A stretch of DNA of 64,000 nt, taken from NCBI GenBank assembly GCA_038749105.1, contig JBCDIM010000015.1:10603-74602 (forward strand), read 5' to 3'. Below the pieces are notes generated by a model that was not told the DNA's origin, did no database searches, and worked only from the letters and a program-made list of their open reading frames with translations. Of the stretch, positions 16,608 through 25,294 are shown piece after piece. The stretch is from JBCCOW01 sp038749105 (GTDB lineage: Bacteria > Planctomycetota > Phycisphaerae > Phycisphaerales > Phycisphaeraceae). A program made the translations under genes and the position numbers. Positions within the stretch are counted from its first letter, which is position 1. The number at the start of each line of letters is the position of its first letter.

Positions 16608-17747
16608 CTACGGACGAAGCGCGTCGGTCACGCGGCGTGCGTCATCCATCAGCGCTTGGTAGACGGCATCCCGGTTGGGAGCGGTCGCGGTCACGGTCGT
16701 CACCCACGCCCCGGCAGCGAGCTGGAAGCCGGGCGGGGCGGTGTCGATACAACGGGAAGCAACCTCGGCGGGCAGCGGCGGCATCGAGACCGCGTCACGG
16801 CTAAAGACCAGGGCCTGGCCATGGTACGGGCGCTTCCGGCGGTCGCGGTTGGACAGCCGCTGCTTCTTGCTGTCGGGGTCGGTCTCGACCACGCGGGGGG
16901 TCAGCGCGCTGCTGCCGCTCGCGGCCTCGAGCACGCCGGCCGAGAGCGGGAACCGGGGGTTGATCTCGACCGGCCAGACCCGCCCGAGCCAATCGACGAT
17001 GAAGTCGATGCCGAAGACCCCCCGGAGGTCGTAGCGCTGGGTGACGACGACGCCGAGGTGGACCACCGCCTGGTAGGCCTTGTTGGACAGGCGGACCGGC
17101 CCGATCGAGCCGCAGTAGGCGAACGGGTCGGCCCCGAGGCTCGGCTCGCCGACCAGCTGCTCGGTAACCCCGAGCAGGCTGGCGGACCAGCCGTCGGCGA
17201 AGAACACGGCCGAGTGGGGTGTGCCACCCTTGACGAACTGCTGGAGGTAATGGTCGTCACCCACACGCGAGAGGGCGGACCAAAACCCGATGTCGCGGCC
17301 TGCGAACGAGGCGAGGGGCTTGATGAGGACGCGTTTGCCGAGGACGCCGAAGGCGAGCTGGCGGAGCCGGGTGCCGAGGCCCGCGACGGGCTGGGTCTTG
17401 GGCAGGCGCAGCCCTGGGGTGAGCGGCAGCGAGGTGAGGGCGGTGGGCGATCGGGCGGCGGCACTCGCCTTGCCTGACGAACCCAGGAGCGTGTGGTCGT
17501 AGGCCAGTGCGGCCAGGGTCGTGGCGTGGTTCTCGAGCGGCCCGGTGCAGAGGACCGCGGCGCGTGGGGGGCAGCGGGGCAGCAGCCGGAGGGCTTCGGG
17601 GTCACGCCCGGCCGGGTAGGTGTGCGTTGGCAGCGACGCGGACTCGAAGGTGGGCCGATCGGTCAGGAGCACGGGCTGATACCCGGCCCGCTCGGCCGAC
17701 CGCGCAGCGGCGGGGGCGTGTGTGCCAAAGACGATCAATGGCCCCAT
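16608..17747 (-). CDS. ATP-grasp family ligase of unknown substrate
   Basis: The 379-residue product has an N-terminal pre-ATP-grasp Rossmann-like part (IVFGTHAPAAARSAERAGY) and a central ATP-grasp fold. That fold includes a phosphate-binding lysine region (RVLIKPLASFAGRDIGFW), a metal-binding segment (FGIDFIVDWLGRVWPVEINPR) and the NPRF motif. These resemble COG2232-type predicted carboligases, a group that in some planctomycetes accompanies tetrahydromethanopterin biosynthesis. No other such gene is nearby. The ATG at 17747 is chosen over the longer reading because family similarity begins there and AGGA precedes it. The substrate cannot be deduced. Confidence 0.7.
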   Translation of the reverse strand: MGPLIVFGTHAPAAARSAERAGYQPVLLTDRPTFESASLPTHTYPAGRDPEALRLLPRCPPRAAVLCTGPLENHATTLAALAYDHTLLGSSGKASAAARSPTALTSLPLTPGLRLPKTQPVAGLGTRLRQLAFGVLGKRVLIKPLASFAGRDIGFWSALSRVGDDHYLQQFVKGGTPHSAVFFADGWSASLLGVTEQLVGEPSLGADPFAYCGSIGPVRLSNKAYQAVVHLGVVVTQRYDLRGVFGIDFIVDWLGRVWPVEINPRFPLSAGVLEAASGSSALTPRVVETDPDSKKQRLSNRDRRKRPYHGQALVFSRDAVSMPPLPAEVASRCIDTAPPGFQLAAGAWVTTVTATAPNRDAVYQALMDDARRVTDALRP

Positions 17748-17863
17748 GGTGGTGTCCTGTCGTCGAAAGTGGTGTGCATCCCATTCACAAGTCGGCCGAT
17801 GCAGGGTTGAACGAACCAACGCCGCGTCGCATGAAAGACCCTCATGATGCTAAGGTCTGAACC

Positions 17864-18997
17864 GTGGAGAGATCGGGTCAAACAAGATTGCCACAGGTCA
17901 CAGCGCGGTCGGAAACGACGACGCAGGCTGTGCGCGTGAAAGCCGCGTTTCAAGTTTTGCTGCTCTGCTTCATGTGTGCAGTCGGAGTAGCAGCCCCAGC
18001 GGCTGGGCAACTCGAAACGGTCCCCGCGGGACTCTTCGGTCCGCACACCGCGCTAGCGTGTTACGCCGATGTCGCAGCGGTCCGCGGCGAAGACCTGGCC
18101 GCCGCCTTGGCGGGCCTGGAACAGGTCATGGAGCCCACCCACGGCCAGACAGATGCAGCACAGGCGATCGGCGAAGCGGTTGCGGCTTACGTGGAGTTCA
18201 GAGTCGGGTTAATGAGCGCTGGCGGGTCAGGCCTGCTGGTGCTCGCCGACGTCGCGCCCGATGACGAAAGGGGGGTGATCCGGCCGGTGCTCTTGGTGCG
18301 GGTCGAGCCTGACGCAGACGCCGACGCGGTGCTCGGCGCGATCGGCGGGCTGTTAGACGCTGTCACTATGAGCACGGACACGCCCACCCTGCGACGGGTC
18401 GCCCCGCATTGGATGGTGGTCCAGGGAGTCGCACAGCTGGGGCATGCGAAGACCGACGGCGAGGCCGAACACCGCGATGCCATCATGGACGTGCTCCAGA
18501 GCCACGACGCATGCGCGCTACAACTCGCGGTGCGGATGACGCCGGCGCTGCGTGCTCAGCTGCGCCAGGCCAGTGGTCTGCAGGACGAAGAGGAAGACCT
18601 GGGCCCGATCCTGATCGACCCGCTGGTTGCCGTGGTCCGTGACGCAGCCCGGACGCTACAGCCTCTGGAAGCTGTCACACTCGGGGCACAAATCACGGCT
18701 TCACCGGTCGTGGAGGCCCGGCTCTGGTTCTCCACAGAGGAGCAGGCGGAGACGTTTCGCACCGCCTCGGACGGCTTCTTGAACCTCCTACAGCAGCTCA
18801 TGGGCGGCAATGAAAGCAACGATCCTATCGAGAGCAACGACCCGCGGGGGGAGGTCGAGCGTCTGATTACCGCGGTTCGGCTGACCCGTACCGGACGGCG
18901 GCTCGACGCCGAATTAGGCCAGAAGGAGCTGGCAGCCGTGGTCAAACTGGGCCCTTCACTGGCGATGATGCTATTAATGGGAAATACTGAGCGGTAA
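17864..18997 (+). CDS. secreted protein of unknown function, paralogue of the next gene
   Basis: The 377-residue product begins at GTG after TAAGGT-N7, a probable leaderless start. It has a long basic n-region followed by a hydrophobic signal segment (AAFQVLLLCFMCAVGVAA). The mature protein is acidic and helical with no recognised domain. Around residues 55-70 it reads LFGPHTALACYADVAAVRGEDL, matching the pattern VFGDDVAMVAYIDVEGM in the next gene. Order, length and secondary-structure pattern also agree, so the two are probably an old tandem duplication. Codon use looks less GC-biased and more divergent than in the second copy. Confidence 0.6.
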   Translation: MERSGQTRLPQVTARSETTTQAVRVKAAFQVLLLCFMCAVGVAAPAAGQLETVPAGLFGPHTALACYADVAAVRGEDLAAALAGLEQVMEPTHGQTDAAQAIGEAVAAYVEFRVGLMSAGGSGLLVLADVAPDDERGVIRPVLLVRVEPDADADAVLGAIGGLLDAVTMSTDTPTLRRVAPHWMVVQGVAQLGHAKTDGEAEHRDAIMDVLQSHDACALQLAVRMTPALRAQLRQASGLQDEEEDLGPILIDPLVAVVRDAARTLQPLEAVTLGAQITASPVVEARLWFSTEEQAETFRTASDGFLNLLQQLMGGNESNDPIESNDPRGEVERLITAVRLTRTGRRLDAELGQKELAAVVKLGPSLAMMLLMGNTER

Positions 18998-19078
18998 TCC
19001 CCAACCCTTCGGCGGCGTCTGGCCGTAGAAGAGTGAACTTGAACTCACACCAATCCTCACCCTGATATGGAGCAAACG

Positions 19079-20095
19079 ATGAATCGAATCAAACGGACTT
19101 GGGCGGCCTGCATGGTCCTCGGCGCGGCGGCTACGGGCCTGCCCACCGCCACCGCCACCGCCGACCCCGCGATGGGCGGGCTGCCAGCCGCCGTGTTCGG
19201 CGATGACGTCGCCATGGTGGCGTATATCGATGTCGAGGGCATGGCCCCGGGCGATCTGCAAGCGGCCGCCGACAAGATGGGCGATCTCGTCCCGATGGCC
19301 GACGACGGCGCTGACGCCGAAGAGGCCATGGAGAAATACACCGAGTTCCACGCTGCGTTCACCGGTTCCGGCGGCAAGGGCGGGTTCTTCCTCGTGGAGG
19401 TCCCGGTCGGCGACGCGGAGCCCGACGTCAAGCCGGTCGCGATGATCAAGGTCGCCCCCGGTGCTGACAAGGAGGGCATCCTCGACGCGCTGCGGATGCT
19501 CGCCGACGATCCGGAAGAGGCCGCCGAAGTCGACCTTCAGCCCGCTGGGCCTGGCTGGATGCTGGCGGTCGGTGAAGAGTTCGGCACCCCGCCCGCCGAC
19601 GGCAATCCCCAGAACATGGGCGTGCTCGGTGCAGCGCTGGGCACCTACGCCCAGTCGCCGGTCCGGATGGGCTTCCGCCTGACCAACGCGATGCAGGCCG
19701 AGCTCGCCAACGAGATCCAGGGCATGGAAGCCGGCGCGGGTGGCAACCCGATGGCCGGCATGATGTCCGGGCTCGCCAAGAGCTTCCAGAAGACCGAGTA
19801 CATGAGCGCCGGCGTCAGCGTGGCGGACCAGCCTCAGATGATGGTCGGGATGAAGTTCCCCACGGCGGAAGACGCCAACGGGTTCCTCACGGGCTACACC
19901 AACGCCGTGAACATGATGTGGGGCTTCGTCGCCATGCAGGCCGGCCCCGACACCGACCCCGCCGACATGCAGGCCATCCGCAACGCCCTGAACATGCAGG
20001 CCCAGGGCGACCGCCTCGAGATGGTCATCGGGCCCGACGCCCTCGCGGCCATCGGCAACATGGGGCAGGCCATGGGCGGCGTGCCCGTCCCCTGA
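19079..20095 (+). CDS. secreted methionine-rich acidic protein, tandem paralogue
   Basis: The 338-residue product has an N-terminal signal peptide (MNRIKRTWAACMVLGAA, cleavage near TATA-DP) and an acidic, Met- and Gly-rich mature part. The ATG at 19079 is preferred over 19067 because GGAG lies six bases upstream of it. The region VFGDDVAMVAYIDVEGMAPGDLQ parallels the preceding gene. There is no recognised domain, and no lipobox or C-terminal anchor, so it is probably periplasmic or secreted. A strong terminator follows. Function unknown. Confidence 0.65.
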   Translation: MNRIKRTWAACMVLGAAATGLPTATATADPAMGGLPAAVFGDDVAMVAYIDVEGMAPGDLQAAADKMGDLVPMADDGADAEEAMEKYTEFHAAFTGSGGKGGFFLVEVPVGDAEPDVKPVAMIKVAPGADKEGILDALRMLADDPEEAAEVDLQPAGPGWMLAVGEEFGTPPADGNPQNMGVLGAALGTYAQSPVRMGFRLTNAMQAELANEIQGMEAGAGGNPMAGMMSGLAKSFQKTEYMSAGVSVADQPQMMVGMKFPTAEDANGFLTGYTNAVNMMWGFVAMQAGPDTDPADMQAIRNALNMQAQGDRLEMVIGPDALAAIGNMGQAMGGVPVP

Positions 20096-20119
20096 TCCAC
20101 TGACCCCCGCACCCAAACG

Positions 20120-20157
20120 AAAGCCGCGGCCAGCCCATGCTGACCGCGGCTTTTTTT
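20120..20157 (+). terminator. intrinsic terminator
   Basis: AAAGCCGCGG-C-CAG pairs with CTG-A-CCGCGGCTTT around a six-base loop and continues into seven Ts (20151-20157). It is one of the best intrinsic terminators in the window and closes the paralogue pair. Read the other way it could also serve the convergent DUF481 gene, though less well. Confidence 0.92.
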
Positions 20158-20176
20158 GTTGGGATGGATCACCAGG

Positions 20177-21163
20177 TCAGAACGTCAGCACGACAGCCCC
20201 GAAGTACTTCAGATCGTTCTGGTCGTCGCCCGCGGCGGGGTCCGAGTCGTACTCGTTCTCGATGCCGAACTTCAGGCTCACGCCGTTGGCGGTGTCCACG
20301 GCGATGCTGTAAGCGAGGCTGGTCAGGTTGCGGTACTCGCCCCCGTCGCTGAGCGAGGGCAGCAGGGTGTTGGCGAACGTGAACTCCTGGCTTTCGCTGA
20401 TCCGCCAGACGCCCTCGATGCCGAGCACGGCTTCCCAGGTCAGCTCATCAACGTCACCGAACTCGTAGATCGGGCCAGCACCGGCTCGGCCGCGGAGCTC
20501 GAAGTCGGGCTCATCGTAGAAGGTGTAGCCCACGCCGCCGTAGCCCGAGACGCGGTGCTCCCAGGCCTCGAACTGGTCGTACTCGTACTTGCCCTGCGCG
20601 AAGAAGAAGTAGGCCTTGTCGGTGAGCAGCCAGTCGCGGGTGAACGCGAGGGTGAACTCGTTGTCGGAGGTGTCGCCGTCGTCGGAGGACCGGAAGTAGC
20701 GGGCGAGGATATCCCAGCGGGCGGCGTCGGTCTCCTTCTTGGCGTTGAAGTTGGCGTAGAGGTTGAGGGTCTCGGAGTTGCCGGACGAGCCGTTGAGGCC
20801 GGCCTCGAAGTTCTTCTCGAACCCAGGCAGGAACCACTGGCTGGGGCCGAAGACCGGGCCAGGGTCGGAGGCGGGCTCGGGCTCGGCCGCGGGGGCCTCG
20901 ACGGGCTCGGCGTCGGTATCGACGACCGACTGCACCTGTTCGCGGGGGATGATCAGCGGCCCGAGCACGGGGTGCTTGAGGTTGATCGCGGTGTCGCTCT
21001 GGCCGGTGATCTCGCCGTCGAGGGTCTCGCCGGTCTGGAGCTGGACCGAATCGGCCCAAACGGGGCTGGCATGACCGGCTAAGCCGGCGAGCAGGACCGC
21101 GGTGGCGACGGCCGGACGGGGCCATGTACCGGAGGACGGGGCGTGCGGGGTGAAGGACTTCAT
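20177..21163 (-). CDS. DUF481 outer-membrane barrel protein
   Basis: The 328-residue product has a signal peptide (hydrophobic stretch TAVLLAGLAGHASPVWA), a short SH3-like N-terminal part (SVQLQTGETLDGEITGQSDTAI), a Pro/Glu linker, and a C-terminal barrel with repeated aromatic strands ending in VVLTF. This order fits the DUF481/YdiY family. The ATG at 21163 is preceded by CAGGAG and is preferred to the longer reading from 21301. Role unknown; members are often induced by envelope or salt stress. Confidence 0.75.
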   Translation of the reverse strand: MKSFTPHAPSSGTWPRPAVATAVLLAGLAGHASPVWADSVQLQTGETLDGEITGQSDTAINLKHPVLGPLIIPREQVQSVVDTDAEPVEAPAAEPEPASDPGPVFGPSQWFLPGFEKNFEAGLNGSSGNSETLNLYANFNAKKETDAARWDILARYFRSSDDGDTSDNEFTLAFTRDWLLTDKAYFFFAQGKYEYDQFEAWEHRVSGYGGVGYTFYDEPDFELRGRAGAGPIYEFGDVDELTWEAVLGIEGVWRISESQEFTFANTLLPSLSDGGEYRNLTSLAYSIAVDTANGVSLKFGIENEYDSDPAAGDDQNDLKYFGAVVLTF

Positions 21164-21306
21164 GTGTGGCTCCTGAATCGAATCTTTGACAGATAAGAGA
21201 CATCGGCAATCCCGCAAAGACCGCCGTAAAAGCAACGGAACCGTGCAAAACCTCTCGGTGACTTCAGCGAACCGCGCTTTTCTCCCGTCTTCGCGCCTCA
21301 CACGTC

Positions 21307-21335
21307 TTGCTCGACCCTAACCCGCGCGGTACAAA
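21307..21335 (+). promoter_or_regulatory. pyrG promoter, probably leaderless
   Basis: TTGCTC (21307-21312) and TACAAA (21330-21335) are 17 bp apart, a normal sigma-70 spacing. The -10 box ends five bases before the pyrG ATG, so the transcript would begin at or next to the start codon, with no room for a ribosome site. Confidence 0.6.
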
Positions 21336-21340
21336 CCACT

Positions 21341-23167
21341 ATGCCCCCCAATCCAACGCTGCTCGAAGAAGTCGGCCACCAGACGCAAGAATCGGAGTTC
21401 TTCAACCCCGTCCCCGCGGGCTACGTCAAAGGCCGACACAAGTATGTCGTGGTCTTCGGCACCGTCATCTCCGGCCTGGGCAAAGGGATCTTCTCCTCCT
21501 CCCTCGCCATGCTCCTCAAGGACAAGGGCCTCCGCGTCGCCCCCATCAAGATGGAGGGCTACCTCAACCTCGACTCCGGGACCCTCAACCCCTACCGCCA
21601 CGGCGAGGTCTTCGTGCTGGACGACGGCATGGAGACCGACATGGACCTGGGCACCTACGAACGCCTCCTCGACCAGGACCTCACCCGAGACAACTACACC
21701 ACCTCCGGCCAGGTCTACCGCAAGGTCCTCGACAAGGAACGCAGCGGCGGCTACCTCGGGCGCGACGTCCAGATGATCCCCCACGTCACCGGCGAGGTGA
21801 AGCACCTGCTCCGCGACCTCGCGGTCAAGCAGCGTGCCGACGTCGTCTTCGTCGAGGTCGGCGGGACCGTCGGCGACCACGAGAACGCGTTCTACATCGA
21901 GGCCCTGCGTCAGCTCGCGTTCGAAGAAGGCCCCGAGTCGGTGTGCGTCGTCGCCCTGACCTATATCATCGAGCCACCCGCGCTCGGCGAGCAGAAGAGC
22001 AAGGCCGCCCAGCTCGGGCTCAAGAAGCTCCTCGAGGCGGGGATCCAGCCGCACATCGTCGCCTGCCGATCGGTCAACCCGGTCGAGAACAGCGCCAAGC
22101 AGAAGATCGCAATGTTTTCGAACGTGCCCGAAGACCGGGTCTTCTCCATGCACGATCGCGACAGCATCTACACCATCCCCACCGCGATGCGCAACGAGGG
22201 CCTTGACCTCCAGGTCCTGACCATGCTCGGCATCCAGACCCGCGTCAACCAGAAGTTCGAGGACCAACAGCTCAGCCAATGGCGGAAGTTCACGGGCTTG
22301 ATCAAGGCCCCCCGCCGGCACCGCTGCCGCATCGGGCTCACCGGCAAATACGCCGCGCTCCGCGATGCCTACGCATCGATCGATACGGCCCTGGAGCACT
22401 GCGCGACCTACCTCAAGGCCGACGCCGAGATCGACTGGATCGACACGACGACCTTCGATCCGAAGGACGCCCCGGACCGCCTCGCCGGGCTGGACGCCGT
22501 GATTGTCCCCGGCGGCTTCGGGCACCGCGGCACCGAGTCCAAGATCGCCTGCGTCCGCCATTGCCGAGAGACCGGGCTGCCCTATCTCGGGATCTGTCTG
22601 GGCTTCCAGATGGCGGTCATCGAATACGCGCGTGCCGTCTGCGGGCTCCGCGACGCCGCCTCGACCGAGTTCGACGCCGACGCCGTCCAGCCCGTCATCG
22701 ACATCCTCCCGGAGCAGAAGGAGATCGAGGGCCTCGGCGGCAACATGCGGCTCGGCGGCAAGGACGTCCTGATCCACGGCGGCACCCTCGCCGCCCACCT
22801 CTTCGGGCTGCCCGACGACGGGGGCGTCGTCCGCCAACGCTTCCGCCACCGCTACGAGGTCGACCCGTCCTACATCCCGACCCTCGAGGCCGGCGGGATG
22901 GTCTTCTCCGGGCGGCACCCCGAGCAGCCGATCATGCAGGTCCTCGAGCTGCCCACCGAGACGCACCCGTTCTTCCTGGGCGGGCAGTTCCACCCCGAGC
23001 TGCTGAGCCGACCGCTCCGGCCGCACGCCATGTTCATGGGGCTGGTCGCCGCCGCGATCCGCCACGCCGACCCCGACGCCGAGGGCCTCGACCCCCGTTG
23101 GCTCCCACCCACCCCGCCGGTCTCCCCGACGCCCGACCCCGTGACCCCCGAGCCCATCGCCGTCTGA
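21341..23167 (+). CDS. pyrG: CTP synthase
   Basis: This 608-residue enzyme makes CTP from UTP, ATP and glutamine. The N-terminal synthetase domain (to about 310) has the P-loop region SGLGKGI and the Mg ligand segments DDGMETDMDLG and VEVGGTVGDHEN. The C-terminal glutaminase domain has the nucleophile Cys in GICLGFQ and the His-Glu pair in FHPELLSRPL. It is longer than typical (about 540) at both ends, with an N-terminal 25-residue extension and a Pro-rich C-terminal tail. The normally conserved KLDPYINVDPGTMSP segment reads KMEGYLNLDSGTLNP, marking a divergent subfamily. Activity still seems likely. Confidence 0.93.
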   Translation: MPPNPTLLEEVGHQTQESEFFNPVPAGYVKGRHKYVVVFGTVISGLGKGIFSSSLAMLLKDKGLRVAPIKMEGYLNLDSGTLNPYRHGEVFVLDDGMETDMDLGTYERLLDQDLTRDNYTTSGQVYRKVLDKERSGGYLGRDVQMIPHVTGEVKHLLRDLAVKQRADVVFVEVGGTVGDHENAFYIEALRQLAFEEGPESVCVVALTYIIEPPALGEQKSKAAQLGLKKLLEAGIQPHIVACRSVNPVENSAKQKIAMFSNVPEDRVFSMHDRDSIYTIPTAMRNEGLDLQVLTMLGIQTRVNQKFEDQQLSQWRKFTGLIKAPRRHRCRIGLTGKYAALRDAYASIDTALEHCATYLKADAEIDWIDTTTFDPKDAPDRLAGLDAVIVPGGFGHRGTESKIACVRHCRETGLPYLGICLGFQMAVIEYARAVCGLRDAASTEFDADAVQPVIDILPEQKEIEGLGGNMRLGGKDVLIHGGTLAAHLFGLPDDGGVVRQRFRHRYEVDPSYIPTLEAGGMVFSGRHPEQPIMQVLELPTETHPFFLGGQFHPELLSRPLRPHAMFMGLVAAAIRHADPDAEGLDPRWLPPTPPVSPTPDPVTPEPIAV

Positions 23168-23250
23168 GCCCGCGATCCCCTTTCGCAACGTCACAGCCCT
23201 TGCCCGGTAATTACACTGCAGGTCCGACGTCCTCTCCCCCGGAGCACGCT

Positions 23251-23895
23251 ATGCCACGACCCATCCTCACCCTCCTCGCATGCCTCGCCCTGACCCTCGG
23301 CCTCATCGGCTGCAGCGACCCGCACATCGACGCCGCCGACGAATACATGGCCCTCATGGACGAGCTCGCCGACCACCTCGACGACCTCGACCTTGACAAA
23401 AAGGATTCGGTCAGCGACTTCAAGGACAAAGTCGAAGAGATTGAGGACCGCCTCAAAGACCTTACGGACCTGATCGAGGACGAGAAGATTTCGGACGACG
23501 CAAAGGACTACATCAGCGACGATATCGAAGACGATTTCACCGACAAGCTCGTTGATCAGGGCAGCAAAATCCTTGAAAAGGCGACCAAATCGATGGAGCA
23601 GTACAAGGTCTATGAGTCCGAGCTCTCGAGTGCCTTGGAAGACTTCGAGAAGCGAGCGGAGGAACTCGAAGACGAGTTGCGCCTCGACGACGCCCGTGAA
23701 GAGGCAGAAAAGAAGCTGAGGCCCAAAATGCTGGAAGCCCGACAGCGTCTGATGGGGCAGCAGCGTCAGCAGCCGCCCAACCAGTTCCCCGGCGGCTTCC
23801 CGCAGAACCCGAACCAGTTCCCGAATCAATTCCCGAACCAGAACCCGAATCCGAACCAGAACCCCAACCCGTTCCAGGACCCTTTCGGGCAGTAG
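23251..23895 (+). CDS. acidic coiled-coil lipoprotein with N/P/Q-rich tail
   Basis: The 214-residue product has a lipoprotein signal with lipobox LIGC, cleaved before Cys near residue 24. The body (about 30-165) is very rich in D, E and K and should form long helices or a coiled coil. From about 170 the protein turns into a repetitive tail of N, P, Q and F built from units such as NQFP and NQNPNP. GGAG precedes the ATG. It sits between pyrG and the convergent obg and has no recognised domain. The tail might bind or span the cell wall or matrix, which is speculation. Confidence 0.7.
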   Translation: MPRPILTLLACLALTLGLIGCSDPHIDAADEYMALMDELADHLDDLDLDKKDSVSDFKDKVEEIEDRLKDLTDLIEDEKISDDAKDYISDDIEDDFTDKLVDQGSKILEKATKSMEQYKVYESELSSALEDFEKRAEELEDELRLDDAREEAEKKLRPKMLEARQRLMGQQRQQPPNQFPGGFPQNPNQFPNQFPNQNPNPNQNPNPFQDPFGQ

Positions 23896-23906
23896 TCACC
23901 AAACGA

Positions 23907-23926
23907 GCCGGGTGTATCAGCCCGGC
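23907..23926 (+). terminator. hairpin after the lipoprotein gene
   Basis: GCCGGG and CCCGGC enclose an eight-base loop just after the stop codon, followed by another GC-rich inverted repeat but no T run. It is a plausible but weak terminator between convergent genes. Confidence 0.4.
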
Positions 23927-23982
23927 CCGGTGCCACAGGCCCTCCGGCCCGACACGGGCCGGCTCGCCAGCTCTCTACTGAA

Positions 23983-25191
23983 TCAGTCGTCCGCGGCCCA
24001 CTGCGTGGCGGGGCTCTTGCCGTCTTTGAGCTCTGCCCAGCACGCCTCGAGCAGGGGGGTCAGCCCTTCCTGTGACGCCGCCGAGATCGGCAGCACCGGC
24101 TTGCCGAGCGCCGCGCTGAGCATCTGCCGGCCCACCTCCGCGTCCTCCGGCCCACCCAACAGATCCGTTTTGTTCAGTGCGATCAGCTCCGGCTTCCCCG
24201 CCAGCTCATCCGAATAGTCCGACAGCTCCTTGCGGATCATCCGGTAGTTCTCCGCCGGGTCCGAGCCGTCCGGCGGGTCGGCGTCCAAGACGTGCACCAG
24301 CAGCCGCGTCCGCTCAACGTGCCGCAGGAACCGGTGCCCCAGCCCCGCCCCCGTCGACGCCTCTTCAATGAGCCCCGGCAAATCCGCGATCACCAGCCGA
24401 CGCAGCCCCGACAGCTCCGCGATCCCCAGCTGCGGCTCCAGCGTCGTGAACGGGTAGTTCGCGATCTTCGGCGTCGCCCGGCTCACCACCGACAACAGCG
24501 TCGACTTCCCCGCGTTCGGCAACCCCACCAGCCCGATGTCCGCGATCAGCTTCAGCTCCAGCCGCAGGTTGAACACCTCCTGCGCACCGCCCGGCTCGTG
24601 CTCCCGGGGCGTCTGGTGCGTCGGCGTCGCAAACCGCGCGTTGCCCTTGCCACCCTTCCCGCCCGCCGCCAGCAGGTACCGCTTGCCCGGCTCATCCATG
24701 TCCACCAACAGCTCGGCGGCTTCGGCTTCCGGCGACTCGGGCTCCGCGACGGCGGGCTCCGGCTCCGCGACGTTCGGCTCCGCCGCCGGGTCGAACGGCG
24801 TCAGCATCTCCTCGAGGATCTCCTCGTCGCTCATCGACTCCATCGCCCGCGCTTCCGCCGCTTCCGACGCATACGGCAAAGCCCCCGCATCGTCGGGAAG
24901 CCCGTACACCAGCGTGCCCGGCGGCACCCGGATGACGAGGTCTTTCCCGCCGCGCCCGGTCATGTCCTTGCCCTGCCCCGGCTTGCCGTTCTCCGCCGAC
25001 CAGTGGTGCCGCCCCGCGAAGTCCAGCAGCGTGTTCACGTTCGGATCGGCCTCCAGGATCACGTCCCCGCCGTCGCCGCCGTCACCGCCGTCCGGCCCGC
25101 CCTTGGGGATGTACTTCATCCGCCGGAACGACACGCAGCCATCGCCGCCGCGTCCCGAGCGAACCGTGATGATGGCCGAGTCGATAAGCAT
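23983..25191 (-). CDS. obg: GTPase Obg with acidic insertion
   Basis: The 402-residue essential GTPase is involved in late 50S ribosome assembly. The glycine-rich Obg fold is clear (KGGPDGGDGGDGGDV), followed by the G domain with G1 GLPNAGKST, G3 DLPGLIE and G4 NKTD. Within the Obg fold, about residues 97-160 are an acidic, Ala/Pro/Glu-rich insertion not present in the standard family; the core then resumes at KRYLLAAGGKGGKGN. It lies downstream of rpmA on the same strand, as in many bacteria, but a strong hairpin separates them. No Shine-Dalgarno sequence is visible. Confidence 0.93.
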   Translation of the reverse strand: MLIDSAIITVRSGRGGDGCVSFRRMKYIPKGGPDGGDGGDGGDVILEADPNVNTLLDFAGRHHWSAENGKPGQGKDMTGRGGKDLVIRVPPGTLVYGLPDDAGALPYASEAAEARAMESMSDEEILEEMLTPFDPAAEPNVAEPEPAVAEPESPEAEAAELLVDMDEPGKRYLLAAGGKGGKGNARFATPTHQTPREHEPGGAQEVFNLRLELKLIADIGLVGLPNAGKSTLLSVVSRATPKIANYPFTTLEPQLGIAELSGLRRLVIADLPGLIEEASTGAGLGHRFLRHVERTRLLVHVLDADPPDGSDPAENYRMIRKELSDYSDELAGKPELIALNKTDLLGGPEDAEVGRQMLSAALGKPVLPISAASQEGLTPLLEACWAELKDGKSPATQWAADD

Positions 25192-25238
25192 GGACAAGAG
25201 GAGTAAGGAGTAAGAAGTAAGGAGAAGGGGAATTAAAG

Positions 25239-25267
25239 CGGCCCGGCTGATTGAGGCAGCCGGGCCG
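25239..25267 (-). terminator. perfect hairpin between rpmA and obg
   Basis: CGGCCCGGCTG (25239-25249) and CAGCCGGGCCG (25257-25267) form a perfect 11-bp stem. On the minus strand it is followed by CTTTAATT, so it should end or attenuate rpmA transcripts before obg. Next to it, 25194-25230 is a run of imperfect 7-mers of the type GGAGTAA. Confidence 0.65.
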
Positions 25268-25294
25268 AAAGGGGAGTTTGGTAGGTGTCTGGGC

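Noticed and set aside
17936..17950. Second GTG as the start of the secreted paralogue
   Set aside because: It gives a neater signal peptide, but the TAAGGT box seven bases before 17864 supports the longer product; the choice remains uncertain.
21317..23194. 625-codon minus-strand open frame over pyrG
   Set aside because: Composition (Val/Gly/Asp/Leu repeats) is that of an antisense shadow of a GC-rich gene; CTP synthase on the plus strand is unambiguous.
25194..25235. Tandem GGAGTAA-like 7-mers before obg as a CRISPR or functional repeat
   Set aside because: Too short and imperfect; no spacers; most likely slippage in a non-coding gap.
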